Source: Aquimarina spinulae
GTDB lineage: Bacteria > Bacteroidota > Bacteroidia > Flavobacteriales > Flavobacteriaceae
DNA: 64,000 nucleotides
Direction: 5' to 3'
Assembly (NCBI RefSeq): GCF_943373825.1
Contig: NZ_CALSBP010000003.1
Coordinates: 744,001 to 808,000, forward strand
Position 1 is the first letter of the stretch, and each line of letters begins with the position of its first letter. Of this stretch, positions 1 to 8,748 are shown piece after piece. The notes under the pieces are model-generated. The model was given only the letters and a program-made list of their open reading frames with translations, was not told the DNA's origin and did no database searches. Made by a program: the position numbers and the translations under genes.

Positions 1-1
1 A

Positions 2-943
2 GGAGACGATAAACAACCTCCATTATCAGATTTCGAAGCAACTACAAACTGTTCGGTAGTAGAATTTCAAAGCACTTCTACCAATAGAATAAGTTCTTAT
101 TTATGGAATTTTGGAGATGGTCAAACATCTACAGAACAAAACCCAACACATACTTATGCAACTAATGGGGACTATACTGTATCCCTTACGACAACCAATG
201 ATTCTGGAAATAATACTAAAGAAAAATCAGATTTTATTTCTATAAATCTTCCGAATCTCCCGGTTGTAACAAATCAAAATGTTTGTGCCGGAGAATCTGT
301 GACGATAACTGTATCAGGAAATAGCGAATATAAGTGGTACACCACGGCAACCGGAGGTACCAGTATCGCATCTGGATTATCCTATGAGACTCCAGCACTC
401 GATGCTACTCAGACCTATTACATAGAAGGAGCTATTGGTAACTGTACTACAACAACAAGAACAGAAGTAAAAGCAATTGTATCAGAAAACCCAGAAGAAC
501 CAACAATAGCTGTTAATCAAAATCATATGCTATTTGTACCATCTCAATTCTCTTCTTACCAATGGTATTATAAAGATGAACCTATTGATGATGCTAATCA
601 AGCAGTATATTTACCCACAGAAGTAGGTGAATATTCTATAAAAGTATTTAACGAAGCTGGCTGTAGCATAACTTCTAAAGCATTTGAAGTTGATCAATCC
701 CTACTTAATTTGGGCCAGGAGAACAAAACGTTTACCTACTACCCAAACCCGGTTAATGATGATGAAATATTACATATTGATGGTATAACAACAAATGATT
801 ATTCTGTAAGAATTGTTAACATACAGGGGCAAGTATTAATTGATATGATTCCCACTCCCGAAATGGATATATCAGAACTTTCGCATGGGTTATATATCAT
901 TTTAATTAACAACAAACCTCTTGGTAAATTTGTAAGACAGTAA
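2..943 (+). CDS. PKD/Ig-like surface protein with T9SS sorting domain (5' end outside window)
   Basis: The reading frame is open from the first bases of the window, so the N-terminus lies upstream. The visible part opens with a PKD domain (motif YLWNFGDGQTS, then NPTHTYATNGDYTVSL), a beta-sandwich typical of extracellular adhesins and enzymes. An Ig-like segment follows (CAGESVTITV, then YKWYTTATGGTSI), then a second Ig-like region. The last 70 or so residues form a type A T9SS C-terminal sorting domain (YYPNPVNDDEILHI, IVNIQGQVL, SHGLYIILI), so export by T9SS and cell-surface attachment or release are expected. The catalytic or binding part, if any, cannot be seen. Family assignment of the visible domains is firm; the function of the whole protein is unknown. 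Confidence 0.85.
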   Translation, partial: GDDKQPPLSDFEATTNCSVVEFQSTSTNRISSYLWNFGDGQTSTEQNPTHTYATNGDYTVSLTTTNDSGNNTKEKSDFISINLPNLPVVTNQNVCAGESVTITVSGNSEYKWYTTATGGTSIASGLSYETPALDATQTYYIEGAIGNCTTTTRTEVKAIVSENPEEPTIAVNQNHMLFVPSQFSSYQWYYKDEPIDDANQAVYLPTEVGEYSIKVFNEAGCSITSKAFEVDQSLLNLGQENKTFTYYPNPVNDDEILHIDGITTNDYSVRIVNIQGQVLIDMIPTPEMDISELSHGLYIILINNKPLGKFVRQ

Positions 944-962
944 ACCTATAATAAGAATTATT

Positions 963-1002
963 AAAGCATATCTTTCTTAGTTTAGAGGGTATGCTTTTTT
1001 TG
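963..1002 (+). terminator. Rho-independent terminator
   Basis: AAAGCATA (963-970) pairs with TATGCTTT (990-997) and a T tract follows. It lies 20 bases after the stop codon of the T9SS protein. Confidence 0.7.
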
Positions 1003-1076
1003 TATAAAACATCAAAATAATATTTTAACTTTCCATTAATAGATTTTTGAATATCTTTAGATACAAAAATTAAAGC

Positions 1077-1616
1077 TTGAGAAACAGAATAGCATCCTAT
1101 ATTTTTATTTTACTTCCTTTTTTTATTTTTTCTCAACAAAAATCTAAGGAAGGTAAAATAATAACTGAATATGGCAAAACCTATACAGTTAGCGATCCAG
1201 ATTTTAAAACCAAAATGCAGCATGATTTAAAAGCTGTATTTGATGTTGGAAGAACATTTAAAGACAGCTCAAAAGTAAATCCTCTTTTTAATACCGCTGC
1301 GAGATATCTTAATATGCATGCTGGTGCTGGTGTGCCACTCGAAAAGTTAAAGGTTGCATTAGTAATTCATGGTTTGGCAGCAAATGATATCTTAAACAAT
1401 ACAAAGTATAAAGCCAAATACCATATTAACAACCCCAATGCTCCACTTCTTTCTGCTTTAGCAAAAAAAGGAGTCCAATTAATTTTGTGCGGGCAGACTG
1501 CAGCATATCGAGATATTTCTAAAGAAGATGTACTTCCCGAAATACAGATTGCATTATCTGCAATGACCGCATTGGTACAACTACAAAACGAAAACTACAG
1601 ACTTATTAATTTTTAA
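1077..1616 (+). CDS. Secreted DsrE/DsrF-like family protein
   Basis: A 179-residue protein with an N-terminal signal peptide (hydrophobic run SYIFILLPFFIFSQQ). The mature part matches the DsrE/YchN-like fold: strand LKVALVIHG, then NAPLLSALAKKGVQLILCGQTAA and a C-terminal helix. The Cys in LILCGQ sits where periplasmic DsrE proteins often keep one. Members are linked to sulfur relay or are of unknown role; the substrate cannot be told here. The start is a TTG: an in-frame TAA lies two codons upstream and no ATG precedes the signal peptide. It is followed after about 100 bases by an M20 hydrolase on the same strand. Confidence 0.75.
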   Translation: MRNRIASYIFILLPFFIFSQQKSKEGKIITEYGKTYTVSDPDFKTKMQHDLKAVFDVGRTFKDSSKVNPLFNTAARYLNMHAGAGVPLEKLKVALVIHGLAANDILNNTKYKAKYHINNPNAPLLSALAKKGVQLILCGQTAAYRDISKEDVLPEIQIALSAMTALVQLQNENYRLINF

Positions 1617-1717
1617 ACTTAATGAAACTAATATGATTATAACCCTCATATCACAACATGATTATTTTAATCGCCTTAAGTTATCTGTGGCCCTCTTCTA
1701 AACACTAAAACAAGCGC

Positions 1718-3010
1718 ATGAAAACACAACCATCATCTTTTTTATTTATTTTTTTAATGATCTTTTGTTCCATACAGGCACAACAAATTGATCCAGATAT
1801 TAATACTTCTGCAGAAAAAATAGAATCCAAAGTAATTGAATGGAGACGAGATTTCCATCAAAACCCAGAGCTTTCTAATCGAGAATTTAAAACTGCCAAG
1901 AAAATCGCAAAACACCTAAAAAGTCTTGGTTTAGAAGTAACCGAAAATATTGCTAAAACTGGTGTAGTAGCTATTCTTAAAGGAGAAAAAGAAGGCAAAA
2001 CTGTAGCACTAAGAGCAGATATTGATGCATTACCAGTAACCGAACGAGTAGATATACCTTTTAAATCTGTTGTAAAAACTACATTTCTGGACACCGAAGT
2101 TGGCGTTAGCCATGCTTGTGGTCATGATACTCATACTTCTATATTAATGGGAGTAGCAGAAATTCTAACAAAACATAAAGATAAAATAAATGGTACGGTT
2201 AAATTTATATTTCAACCGGCAGAAGAAGGACCGCCACCAGGAGAAGAAGGTGGTGCCAAATTAATGATCAAAGAGGGCGTTTTAAAAAATCCAGATGTAG
2301 ATGCAATCTTTGGTTTGCATATCAATTCGGGAACCGAAGTTGGAAAAATTCGTTACAAACCTGGGGGAACAATGGCGGCAGTAGAACGATTTGTTATTAC
2401 AGTAAAAGGAAAACAAACGCATGGTTCTGCTCCTTGGACGGGAGTAGATCCTATCCTGATTTCGGCCAAAATTATTGATGGTTTACAAACTATTATAAGT
2501 AGAGAATCCCCTCTGGTAAATGAAGCCGCAGTAATAACGGTAGGTAAAATTACTAGTGGTGTACGATTTAACATTATTCCTGAAAGTGCCGAAATGATTG
2601 GTACAGTACGAACTTTGGATCCAAAAATGAGAGCCCATATTATTCGCCGTATGAATGAAATGGTACCTACTATTGCTAAGGCATATGGTGGTGAAGCTAT
2701 TATTAAGTTTCAAAATAATACTTCTATAACATATAATGATCCCGACCTTGTAAAAAAGATGTTACCAACTATTGAAGGTATTGCTGGCAAAGAAAATGTT
2801 ATCCTATCAAAGGCAACTACAGGAGGAGAAGATTTTTCATATTTTCAGGAAGTAGTACCAGGATTTTATTTCTTTTTAGGAGGAAAAACACCTGGAACCA
2901 ATAAAGCAGCTTCTCATCATACACCTGATTTTTTTATAGACGAAAGCGGGTTACTATTAGGAGTTAAAGTAATGTCACAATTAACTATTGACTATCTTAA
3001 TGCACAATAG
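1718..3010 (+). CDS. Secreted M20 family amidohydrolase (peptidase M20D-like)
   Basis: A 430-residue metal-dependent amidohydrolase with a signal peptide (MKTQPSSFLFIFLMIFCSIQAQ), so it acts outside the cytoplasm. M20D hallmarks are visible: the first metal site HACGHDTHTSILMG around residue 140, the catalytic EEG in FQPAEEGPPPGEEGG around 168, the His of GLHINSG around 200, and the C-terminal GGEDFSYF. The lid domain contains KGKQTHGSAPWTGVDPI. The family hydrolyses N-acyl amino acids, hippurate-like amides or indole-acetyl amides; the substrate here is not predictable. It is followed after 10 bases by the FMN-binding protein gene and probably shares a transcript with it. Confidence 0.92.
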   Translation: MKTQPSSFLFIFLMIFCSIQAQQIDPDINTSAEKIESKVIEWRRDFHQNPELSNREFKTAKKIAKHLKSLGLEVTENIAKTGVVAILKGEKEGKTVALRADIDALPVTERVDIPFKSVVKTTFLDTEVGVSHACGHDTHTSILMGVAEILTKHKDKINGTVKFIFQPAEEGPPPGEEGGAKLMIKEGVLKNPDVDAIFGLHINSGTEVGKIRYKPGGTMAAVERFVITVKGKQTHGSAPWTGVDPILISAKIIDGLQTIISRESPLVNEAAVITVGKITSGVRFNIIPESAEMIGTVRTLDPKMRAHIIRRMNEMVPTIAKAYGGEAIIKFQNNTSITYNDPDLVKKMLPTIEGIAGKENVILSKATTGGEDFSYFQEVVPGFYFFLGGKTPGTNKAASHHTPDFFIDESGLLLGVKVMSQLTIDYLNAQ

Positions 3011-3020
3011 ATAAAATAAA

Positions 3021-4583
3021 ATGGAAAGTGTATTTAATTTTTTAGGTTCAATATCCTGGTGGATGTGGATCATTACTGCGTTTGTATTAGTTGCAATTCG
3101 CGATATATTTTTTAATAAAAAACATACCGTAAGCCATAATTTCCCTATTATAGGTCATCTAAGGTATTTGTTAGAAAGTATAGGTCCAGAGATAAGACAG
3201 TATTTTGTTGCTAATAATAGAGAAGAACTTCCATTTAATAGAATTGAAAGAGGTTGGGTATATGCTTCTTCTAAAAATGAAAATAATTATGAAGGTTTTG
3301 GTACAGATAGGGATATTTATTTGCACCAGCATATTTTTGTAAAAAACTGTATGATCCCTTATAAGATGGATAAGGATCATCCCAATAGAAAAGATAAATC
3401 TTTTCTTCCTTGCGCAAAGGTGATGGGTTTATACAACCAACGAGAAAAGCCTTATCGACCCGGGTCTGTTATTAATGTTTCTGCCATGAGTTTCGGATCC
3501 CTTTCTGCACGAGCTATAGAGTCTCTAAATATAGGGGTACAAAAAGGAAATGCTTATCATAATACAGGAGAAGGTGGACTTTCTCCTTATCATAGTAATG
3601 GAGGTGATGTTATTTTTCATTTTGGAACTGGATATTTTGGAGTTCGCGATGAGAATGGTAATTTTTCGATGAAAAAAATAAAAGATCTGGTGACTCGAAA
3701 TCCTTTTATTCGGGCTATTGAGATCAAATTATCACAGGGAGCAAAACCAGGAAAAGGAGGTGTATTACCTGGTGCTAAGATTACTCCAGAAATTGCAAAA
3801 ATAAGAGGTGTAGAAGTAGGTAAAGATGTATTATCTCCTTCTGCGCACAAAGCTTTTTCTGATGTCCCAGAACTATTACAATTTATTGAGGATATTGCCA
3901 AAGAGACAGGACTTCCTGTAGGGATCAAAGCTGCAATTGGTAAAACAGAACAGTGGGAACTCCTTGCAGAACTAATGGTAAAAACCAATAGAGGTCCGGA
4001 TTTTATTACTATTGATGGTGGCGAAGGTGGTACAGGAGCTGCACCACCAAGCTTTGCTGATCATGTGTCTCTTCCCTGGATATATGGATTTACAGCTATT
4101 TATAAAATTTTTCAAAAACATAATCTTACAGATCGGGTAGTTTTTATTGGTAGTGGAAAACTAGGTTTTCCTGCAAAAGCAGCAATGGCCTTTGCCATGG
4201 GTGTCGATTGTATCAATGTTGCTCGTGAAGCTATGATGAGTATTGGTTGTATCCAGGCACAGATATGTCATACTAATCGATGTCCTAGTGGCATAGCTAC
4301 CCAAAGTAAATGGTTACAAAAGGGAATTGATATCCCATTAAAATCTGATCGCCTGGCACAGTATTTTAAAACATTTAGAAAAGAATTTACAGAGATCACT
4401 CATGCTGCCGGATATGAGCATCCTTGTCAGTTTACAATGCAGGACATAGATCTTAACGTGGATGACGGAGAACTTACCAAGACATTAAGAGAATCTTTTA
4501 AATATAGTAAGACTGCTGTTGAATATACTTGTACTCAGGATCTAAAAGAATGTACATATCTTGGTGGTTATAACCAAAAATAG
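3021..4583 (+). CDS. Membrane-anchored FMN-binding glutamate synthase-like protein
   Basis: A 520-residue protein of the family related to the synthase domain of GltB, standing alone without the glutaminase domain. It begins with a transmembrane helix (SWWMWIITAFVLVAIRDIFF). The TIM barrel shows the FMN and substrate motifs INVSAMSFGSLS, GEGGLSPYH, IKLSQGAKPGKGG and the glycine-rich TIDGGEGGTGAAPP. The cysteine cluster CIQAQICHTNRCPSG matches the iron-sulfur ligand region of glutamate synthases. The actual reaction of these stand-alone proteins is not settled to my knowledge. The gene starts 10 bases after the M20 hydrolase, suggesting co-transcription. Confidence 0.9.
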   Translation: MESVFNFLGSISWWMWIITAFVLVAIRDIFFNKKHTVSHNFPIIGHLRYLLESIGPEIRQYFVANNREELPFNRIERGWVYASSKNENNYEGFGTDRDIYLHQHIFVKNCMIPYKMDKDHPNRKDKSFLPCAKVMGLYNQREKPYRPGSVINVSAMSFGSLSARAIESLNIGVQKGNAYHNTGEGGLSPYHSNGGDVIFHFGTGYFGVRDENGNFSMKKIKDLVTRNPFIRAIEIKLSQGAKPGKGGVLPGAKITPEIAKIRGVEVGKDVLSPSAHKAFSDVPELLQFIEDIAKETGLPVGIKAAIGKTEQWELLAELMVKTNRGPDFITIDGGEGGTGAAPPSFADHVSLPWIYGFTAIYKIFQKHNLTDRVVFIGSGKLGFPAKAAMAFAMGVDCINVAREAMMSIGCIQAQICHTNRCPSGIATQSKWLQKGIDIPLKSDRLAQYFKTFRKEFTEITHAAGYEHPCQFTMQDIDLNVDDGELTKTLRESFKYSKTAVEYTCTQDLKECTYLGGYNQK

Positions 4584-4592
4584 GATTCTCTT

Positions 4593-4634
4593 ATCATCTA
4601 AGCTAATTCAAACCAGAAAATAACATTAGATGAT
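4593..4634. terminator. Possible weak convergent terminator hairpin
   Basis: ATCATCTAA (4593-4601) is complementary to TTAGATGAT (4626-4634), with a 24-base loop between two converging genes. The loop is long and no clear T tract follows, so this is a weak call. Confidence 0.3.
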
Positions 4635-5725
4635 TAACTTACTTTTTTAGCATATGTACTCATAGTACAGCCATATTCCTCTACAAAGAAATCATCAAGA
4701 TCATCGGCTCTTAGTGCGAGTTCTTTTATTTTTAGTTTAATATCATTTTTGGTGGCTTCATCCTGAAATATATCGGTGATACTAATTCTATACGATATAA
4801 AAATAGTATTTTTATATACTCCTAATGTAAATTGTCCCTGGTCACTAGAAATCAAATATTCATATAACCTTTCAAGGTTTTGTTTTGGTAAATTATTTAA
4901 AGGAGAGGTTAGATAGAGATATTCTCTATTCATTACAAAAATCCTAATTTGAGAACTTCCTTGGTGAAATTCCCAAAACTCCTGACCCGTTCTTGTTAAA
5001 ACAGGATTAATATCTAATTGTTTCAAAGAATCTTCAATAAAGTTTGAAAATTCATTGAGTTCTAATTCATCAAATACATCCTTAGATAATGTTGCTCCAC
5101 AATTATTACAGTAATCTTGTGCGACATATGTGAGACCAGAACAAGATGAGCACTGCAGGGAAAACTTAAATTCAGGGTTATTTTCAATACTTTCGATAGC
5201 CTGCTCAATTTCAGAAATCGGAATTGCAAATCCCATATTATCTGCATTATTGAATTTTGAAGAATTAATACCTGCCAATCTTCCATCTTGTGTCACTAAA
5301 GGACCTCCACTATTTCCTGGATTTATAGCTGCATCTGTTTGCACAAAATATCTCCCATTCATATGTTGCTCGGGGTTCGAAACAATACCTTCTGTTATTG
5401 TAAATGGCATTCCGAATGGATACCCAAGAGCAAATACTTTTTCTTGCCTGGCTAGTTCTAAAGAATTATCTACAGAAAAACCATGATCTATATTCAACTC
5501 CCCTTCTACTTTGAGTATTGCAATATCAATATCTGGATTTGTCATAATAACTTTTGCCAGCATTCTGTTATGATGATCATCTTCGACAGCGACCTCTTTA
5601 CAACCGCTAATAACATGGTGGTTAGTAAGAATAATATTTTTACTTTTTATATAAAAGCCACTCCCCGTACCTCTTGGGGTAAGTATTTTAAATGTTGCTT
5701 CTTTTAACGAATCTAAATTGCTCAT
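4634..5725 (-). CDS. Cytoplasmic trypsin-like (HtrA/DegP-type) protease with zinc ribbon
   Basis: A 363-residue S1C-type serine protease with no signal peptide or membrane segment, unlike the usual periplasmic HtrA. The triad is visible: His37 in LTNHHV, Asp67 in PDIDIAILKV, Ser139 in NPGNSGGP. There is no PDZ domain. Instead a four-cysteine zinc ribbon follows (C192, C195, C206, C209 in CSSC and CNNCG). After it comes an acidic alpha/beta C-terminal domain of about 145 residues (FHQGSSQIRIFVMNREYLYL, then FFVEEYGC) that resembles YbjN or type III chaperone-like folds; that resemblance is inferred by eye. It lies 18 bases downstream of the unknown 385-residue gene and is surely co-transcribed with it. 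The protease call is firm; the biological role is unknown. Confidence 0.88.
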   Translation of the reverse strand: MSNLDSLKEATFKILTPRGTGSGFYIKSKNIILTNHHVISGCKEVAVEDDHHNRMLAKVIMTNPDIDIAILKVEGELNIDHGFSVDNSLELARQEKVFALGYPFGMPFTITEGIVSNPEQHMNGRYFVQTDAAINPGNSGGPLVTQDGRLAGINSSKFNNADNMGFAIPISEIEQAIESIENNPEFKFSLQCSSCSGLTYVAQDYCNNCGATLSKDVFDELELNEFSNFIEDSLKQLDINPVLTRTGQEFWEFHQGSSQIRIFVMNREYLYLTSPLNNLPKQNLERLYEYLISSDQGQFTLGVYKNTIFISYRISITDIFQDEATKNDIKLKIKELALRADDLDDFFVEEYGCTMSTYAKKVS

Positions 5726-5743
5726 ATTTTTTTCATTTATAAT

Positions 5744-6901
5744 CTAACCAAATAACTTAGAAAAGAATCCTTTCTTAGGAGTCGAAGTTTGTACTGCTTT
5801 ACCATTTAGAATACTATCCATCCCATTAAACAGTGATATCGCTGAAGCTTCCCACTCTTTACCCGCTGCATTTTTAAGCGAATTCACCATTTTTAAATTT
5901 ATATCTTCTGGGATGTTGTTATAGTAGTAAAAATCATAAAAAGCAACCAGTAGTGTTAATGTCGCGGCTGTATATTGTTTATTTTGAATTTCCTTTTTTG
6001 CATTTTCATAAGGTCGCTCCCAGCTTTGTTTTATATGCTCTAATTCACTTCGCATCTTTGTCGGCACGAATGATTCTGAGATATAGAAATCTGCTAAAAG
6101 TTCTTCCTTATTTTTATTTTTCAATGTATCCAAAAACTTTTTTCCTCTCTGAATTCGATTTTGCATATCATCCTGAGAATACAAATCATTTACTTGATTT
6201 TCGATATCTGTTCTCAACTTACCATGAGGAGCCATGAGATAATCTATACGTTTTAATGTAATATTAATAATATCCCAATTATAGTACCCTACTCTGGTCT
6301 GATCGAAGTATTCTATATATTGATCTGCTTCTTTTAAATAAGAATTGATTTTTTCCCAAATCGTATCCAAAACTTCCTGGCTATAATTCTCAATATGCGG
6401 ATCATGTAATTGTTCTACATCAAACAAGCTAATAAATTCATCATCAAAATTATCTGCATTGTGGCATATCTCTTTTAAAACGTAATATATTTTTAAAGGC
6501 TCACAAAGGTGTAAAGGAGTGCTATATAAAAAATTAAGCTGATCATTATCCAGTTTGATTTGCGATAAATTAAGGGGAGAAAAATTAACCTCAGCAATTT
6601 TTCTATATAGTGGTATTTTTTGATTTTCACCTACTTTTAGAAAAGGTGCTTTAACATTAAAATGTGTATCTGTAATACTAATTTCTACAATTATAGAGCC
6701 ATGAGGTATCTTAAAATAGGTTTCATCTGCATTGCCATATTTTTTTCTAATATCTAGATCCAGATAATCAAACAAGCTTAAAACAACATCTTTGTATCGT
6801 TTTTGATCATATGCTTCCTTGGTGTCATCCCATTTTGAAACCGTAATCTTAGTGTCTAAAGATGACATAAGGGTCTCGTCAAAACTTAAAGTTTCCTTCA
6901 T
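5744..6901 (-). CDS. Uncharacterised protein, operon partner of the HtrA-like protease
   Basis: A 385-residue soluble protein that I do not recognise as a named family. Residues from about 20 to 175 alternate strands and helices (FKIPHGSIIVEISI, HFNVKAPFLKV, KIAEVNFSPLNLS, then EPLKIYYVLKEIC) in an order that recalls YbjN or type III secretion chaperone folds. Residues 175-350 are helical and charged. The C-terminus after a polar linker is a short basic amphipathic tag, KKGFFSKLFG. No signal peptide is present. It is the first gene of a two-gene operon with the downstream protease, so it may be a substrate, adaptor or regulator of it. That role is inference from gene order and the apparent shared fold. 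Confidence 0.7.
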   Translation of the reverse strand: MKETLSFDETLMSSLDTKITVSKWDDTKEAYDQKRYKDVVLSLFDYLDLDIRKKYGNADETYFKIPHGSIIVEISITDTHFNVKAPFLKVGENQKIPLYRKIAEVNFSPLNLSQIKLDNDQLNFLYSTPLHLCEPLKIYYVLKEICHNADNFDDEFISLFDVEQLHDPHIENYSQEVLDTIWEKINSYLKEADQYIEYFDQTRVGYYNWDIINITLKRIDYLMAPHGKLRTDIENQVNDLYSQDDMQNRIQRGKKFLDTLKNKNKEELLADFYISESFVPTKMRSELEHIKQSWERPYENAKKEIQNKQYTAATLTLLVAFYDFYYYNNIPEDINLKMVNSLKNAAGKEWEASAISLFNGMDSILNGKAVQTSTPKKGFFSKLFG

Positions 6902-7281
6902 AAGAACAGATTAATAATTAATATTTATGTTATTCTCCCATTAGTAAAGAGTGCAACAAGTCTCTATTTTCTAAGAATTTAAATGTAAACAAAAAAACAA
7001 ACCTAACAAAAGAGTCATGAAAGCTTTATTTTTTTCTAAAAAGACATTGATATACACAAATTTGTTGTACTCTTTCTTACCAAACAAACTTAGAGTTTAT
7101 CTTTAGCATACACATCCCTATTTTCAGTGAAAAAATTACCTAACTACATATTTGCTTTTAGGAAGTAAAGTGTAAATTTTATGGAAAAAATAAATTTATT
7201 GTAAATCTAGATAGATAAATCAAAAAAGTTTGATTTATTTGTCTAGAGATAGTAATCTACACTTATATTTAATAACAACAT
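6902..7281. other. 380-base gene-free region between divergent genes
   Basis: Very AT-rich spacer separating the leftward protease operon from a rightward membrane protein gene. I found no convincing reading frame or tRNA. It must hold two divergent promoters, and it contains the long inverted repeat at 7206-7247 listed separately. Confidence 0.6.
7206..7247. repeat. 19-bp inverted repeat (hairpin or operator)
   Basis: The left arm 7206-7224 (begins TCTAGATAGA) and right arm 7229-7247 (begins TTTGATTTAT) match with two mismatches, both G-U compatible as RNA. The loop is AAAG. It ends 34 bases before the start codon at 7282. No T tract follows on the plus strand, so an operator or a 5' UTR hairpin is likelier than a terminator. 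Confidence 0.6.
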
Positions 7282-7800
7282 ATGGAATCCAAAATAGTTG
7301 ATCTTCTTTTTAATATTATTCCTGCAGTGATTGTGGGTGTTATTTCATTCTATTTTTTTAGTCTTCATACTCGTAATGAAGAAAAACGTCGTAGATTTCT
7401 TTTGCATAGAGAACATCAAAAGCAATCGTTACCACTTAGACTTCAAGCATATGAACGTATGGTTTTATTTTTAGAAAGAATCTCTCCTGGTAATCTATTA
7501 ACAAGAATTGCTCCTATTACAGAAGAAAAAAAAGACTATGAATCTTTATTGACTCATACGATTGATCAGGAATTTGAACATAATCTTACCCAACAAATCT
7601 ATGTTTCTGATGAATGCTGGAATACACTTAAGGCTTCCAAAAATGCAACTATTGCTTTAATTCGAAAAACTGCATTAAAAGAAGATGTAGATTCGGCAAA
7701 TAAAATGAGAGAAGTAATTCTTACCGAGCTTATAGAGAAAGGTGCTCCCAGTGATACTGCAATTGCAATTATTAAAGAAGAAATTGGCGATCTATTTTAA
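7282..7800 (+). CDS. Conserved Bacteroidota membrane-anchored protein (DUF7935-like)
   Basis: A 172-residue protein with one N-terminal transmembrane helix (LLFNIIPAVIVGVISFYFF) followed by a basic cytoplasmic stretch and a helical domain. The motif SLPLRLQAYERMVLFLERIS and the later EFEHNLTQQIYVSDE are features I associate with a widespread, functionally unknown Bacteroidota family (DUF7935 as I recall; the number should be confirmed). It stands alone, convergent with the patatin operon 23 bases downstream. Confidence 0.75.
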   Translation: MESKIVDLLFNIIPAVIVGVISFYFFSLHTRNEEKRRRFLLHREHQKQSLPLRLQAYERMVLFLERISPGNLLTRIAPITEEKKDYESLLTHTIDQEFEHNLTQQIYVSDECWNTLKASKNATIALIRKTALKEDVDSANKMREVILTELIEKGAPSDTAIAIIKEEIGDLF

Positions 7801-7823
7801 AATGTTGCCTTATTTCAGAAGGA

Positions 7824-8747
7824 TTATCCTGCAAGATCTATATTTTTAAGTTTATTTTCTTCTGCAGTTTTTGCTTTCTGAGCTGCGTATTCATAACCTT
7901 GTCTCCACCAGCTACTCATTAATTTTTTATTAAAAATCAATGAGTTCTCTGTAAGTTTGGATGGTGTGTAGTATAGATTTAAAGGAACTTCTTTATTAAT
8001 CGCTGCTAATTTACCTAATACAGTATCATGTCCTTCGACCTGGTCTAACATATAACTAAATAGGTTTACCATAAGTGAAAATGGGTTTTTACCCAATACT
8101 TTATTATGCTCCATATTTTCTGACTCCAAAATAATGGCATCAATCTCTGTTGCTCCTCTTCGTATCGCTTCCCGAATAGGTACCATACACCCAAAACCTC
8201 CATCTGCATATTCGCAACCATCTTTGGTAACCAAACTCATAAAAGGAACATAGTTACAGGATATCCAAACCCAATCACAGAAATCTTCATAAGAAAAATC
8301 ATTAATCGATTTATATTCTGTACTATTTTTAGTGAGGTTAGAAACGGTAACTACAACATCATCAACTTTTGTACGTGCCAGCTTAAATTCTTCTTCAGAA
8401 AAGTTTCTGCGTATAGCACGTCGTAAATTTTTACTTTCTCCGAATGTTCGTTTTCTTTTAATAAATTGCCACAGTGAAGAAAAAAAGTTAATCGATACAA
8501 ACTCTCTATTTCCTTTTTTTCTAACTACAAAAGGATTTACATTAAAAATTGTATGTTGGTTAACATTGGTATAGATATCATACATTTTCTCGATATTACC
8601 CAAAGCCAATTGTGAAATTAAAAGGCTTCCGGTAGAAGTCCCGAGAAACAGGTCATATTTCTTACCTTGCTCCTGAATTAAGTATTGCGCTACACCACCG
8701 GCATAAGCTCCTTTACTTCCTCCTCCTGAAATTACTAGTGCTCGCAT
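7824..8747 (-). CDS. Patatin-like phospholipase (second of tandem pair)
   Basis: About 307 residues, with the Ser-Asp dyad of patatin-like acyl hydrolases: oxyanion loop SGGGSKGAYAGG at the N-terminus, nucleophile elbow GTSTGS around residue 47, and the aspartate in YADGGFG near residue 180. No signal peptide is present, so the enzyme is expected in the cytoplasm. The family releases fatty acids from phospholipids or acylglycerols. A longer frame begins at 8783, but the ATG at 8747 is chosen: it puts the protein directly at MRALVISGGG as in the paralogue and leaves a single base after the upstream gene's stop codon. Confidence 0.9.
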   Translation of the reverse strand: MRALVISGGGSKGAYAGGVAQYLIQEQGKKYDLFLGTSTGSLLISQLALGNIEKMYDIYTNVNQHTIFNVNPFVVRKKGNREFVSINFFSSLWQFIKRKRTFGESKNLRRAIRRNFSEEEFKLARTKVDDVVVTVSNLTKNSTEYKSINDFSYEDFCDWVWISCNYVPFMSLVTKDGCEYADGGFGCMVPIREAIRRGATEIDAIILESENMEHNKVLGKNPFSLMVNLFSYMLDQVEGHDTVLGKLAAINKEVPLNLYYTPSKLTENSLIFNKKLMSSWWRQGYEYAAQKAKTAEENKLKNIDLAG

Positions 8748-8748
8748 A

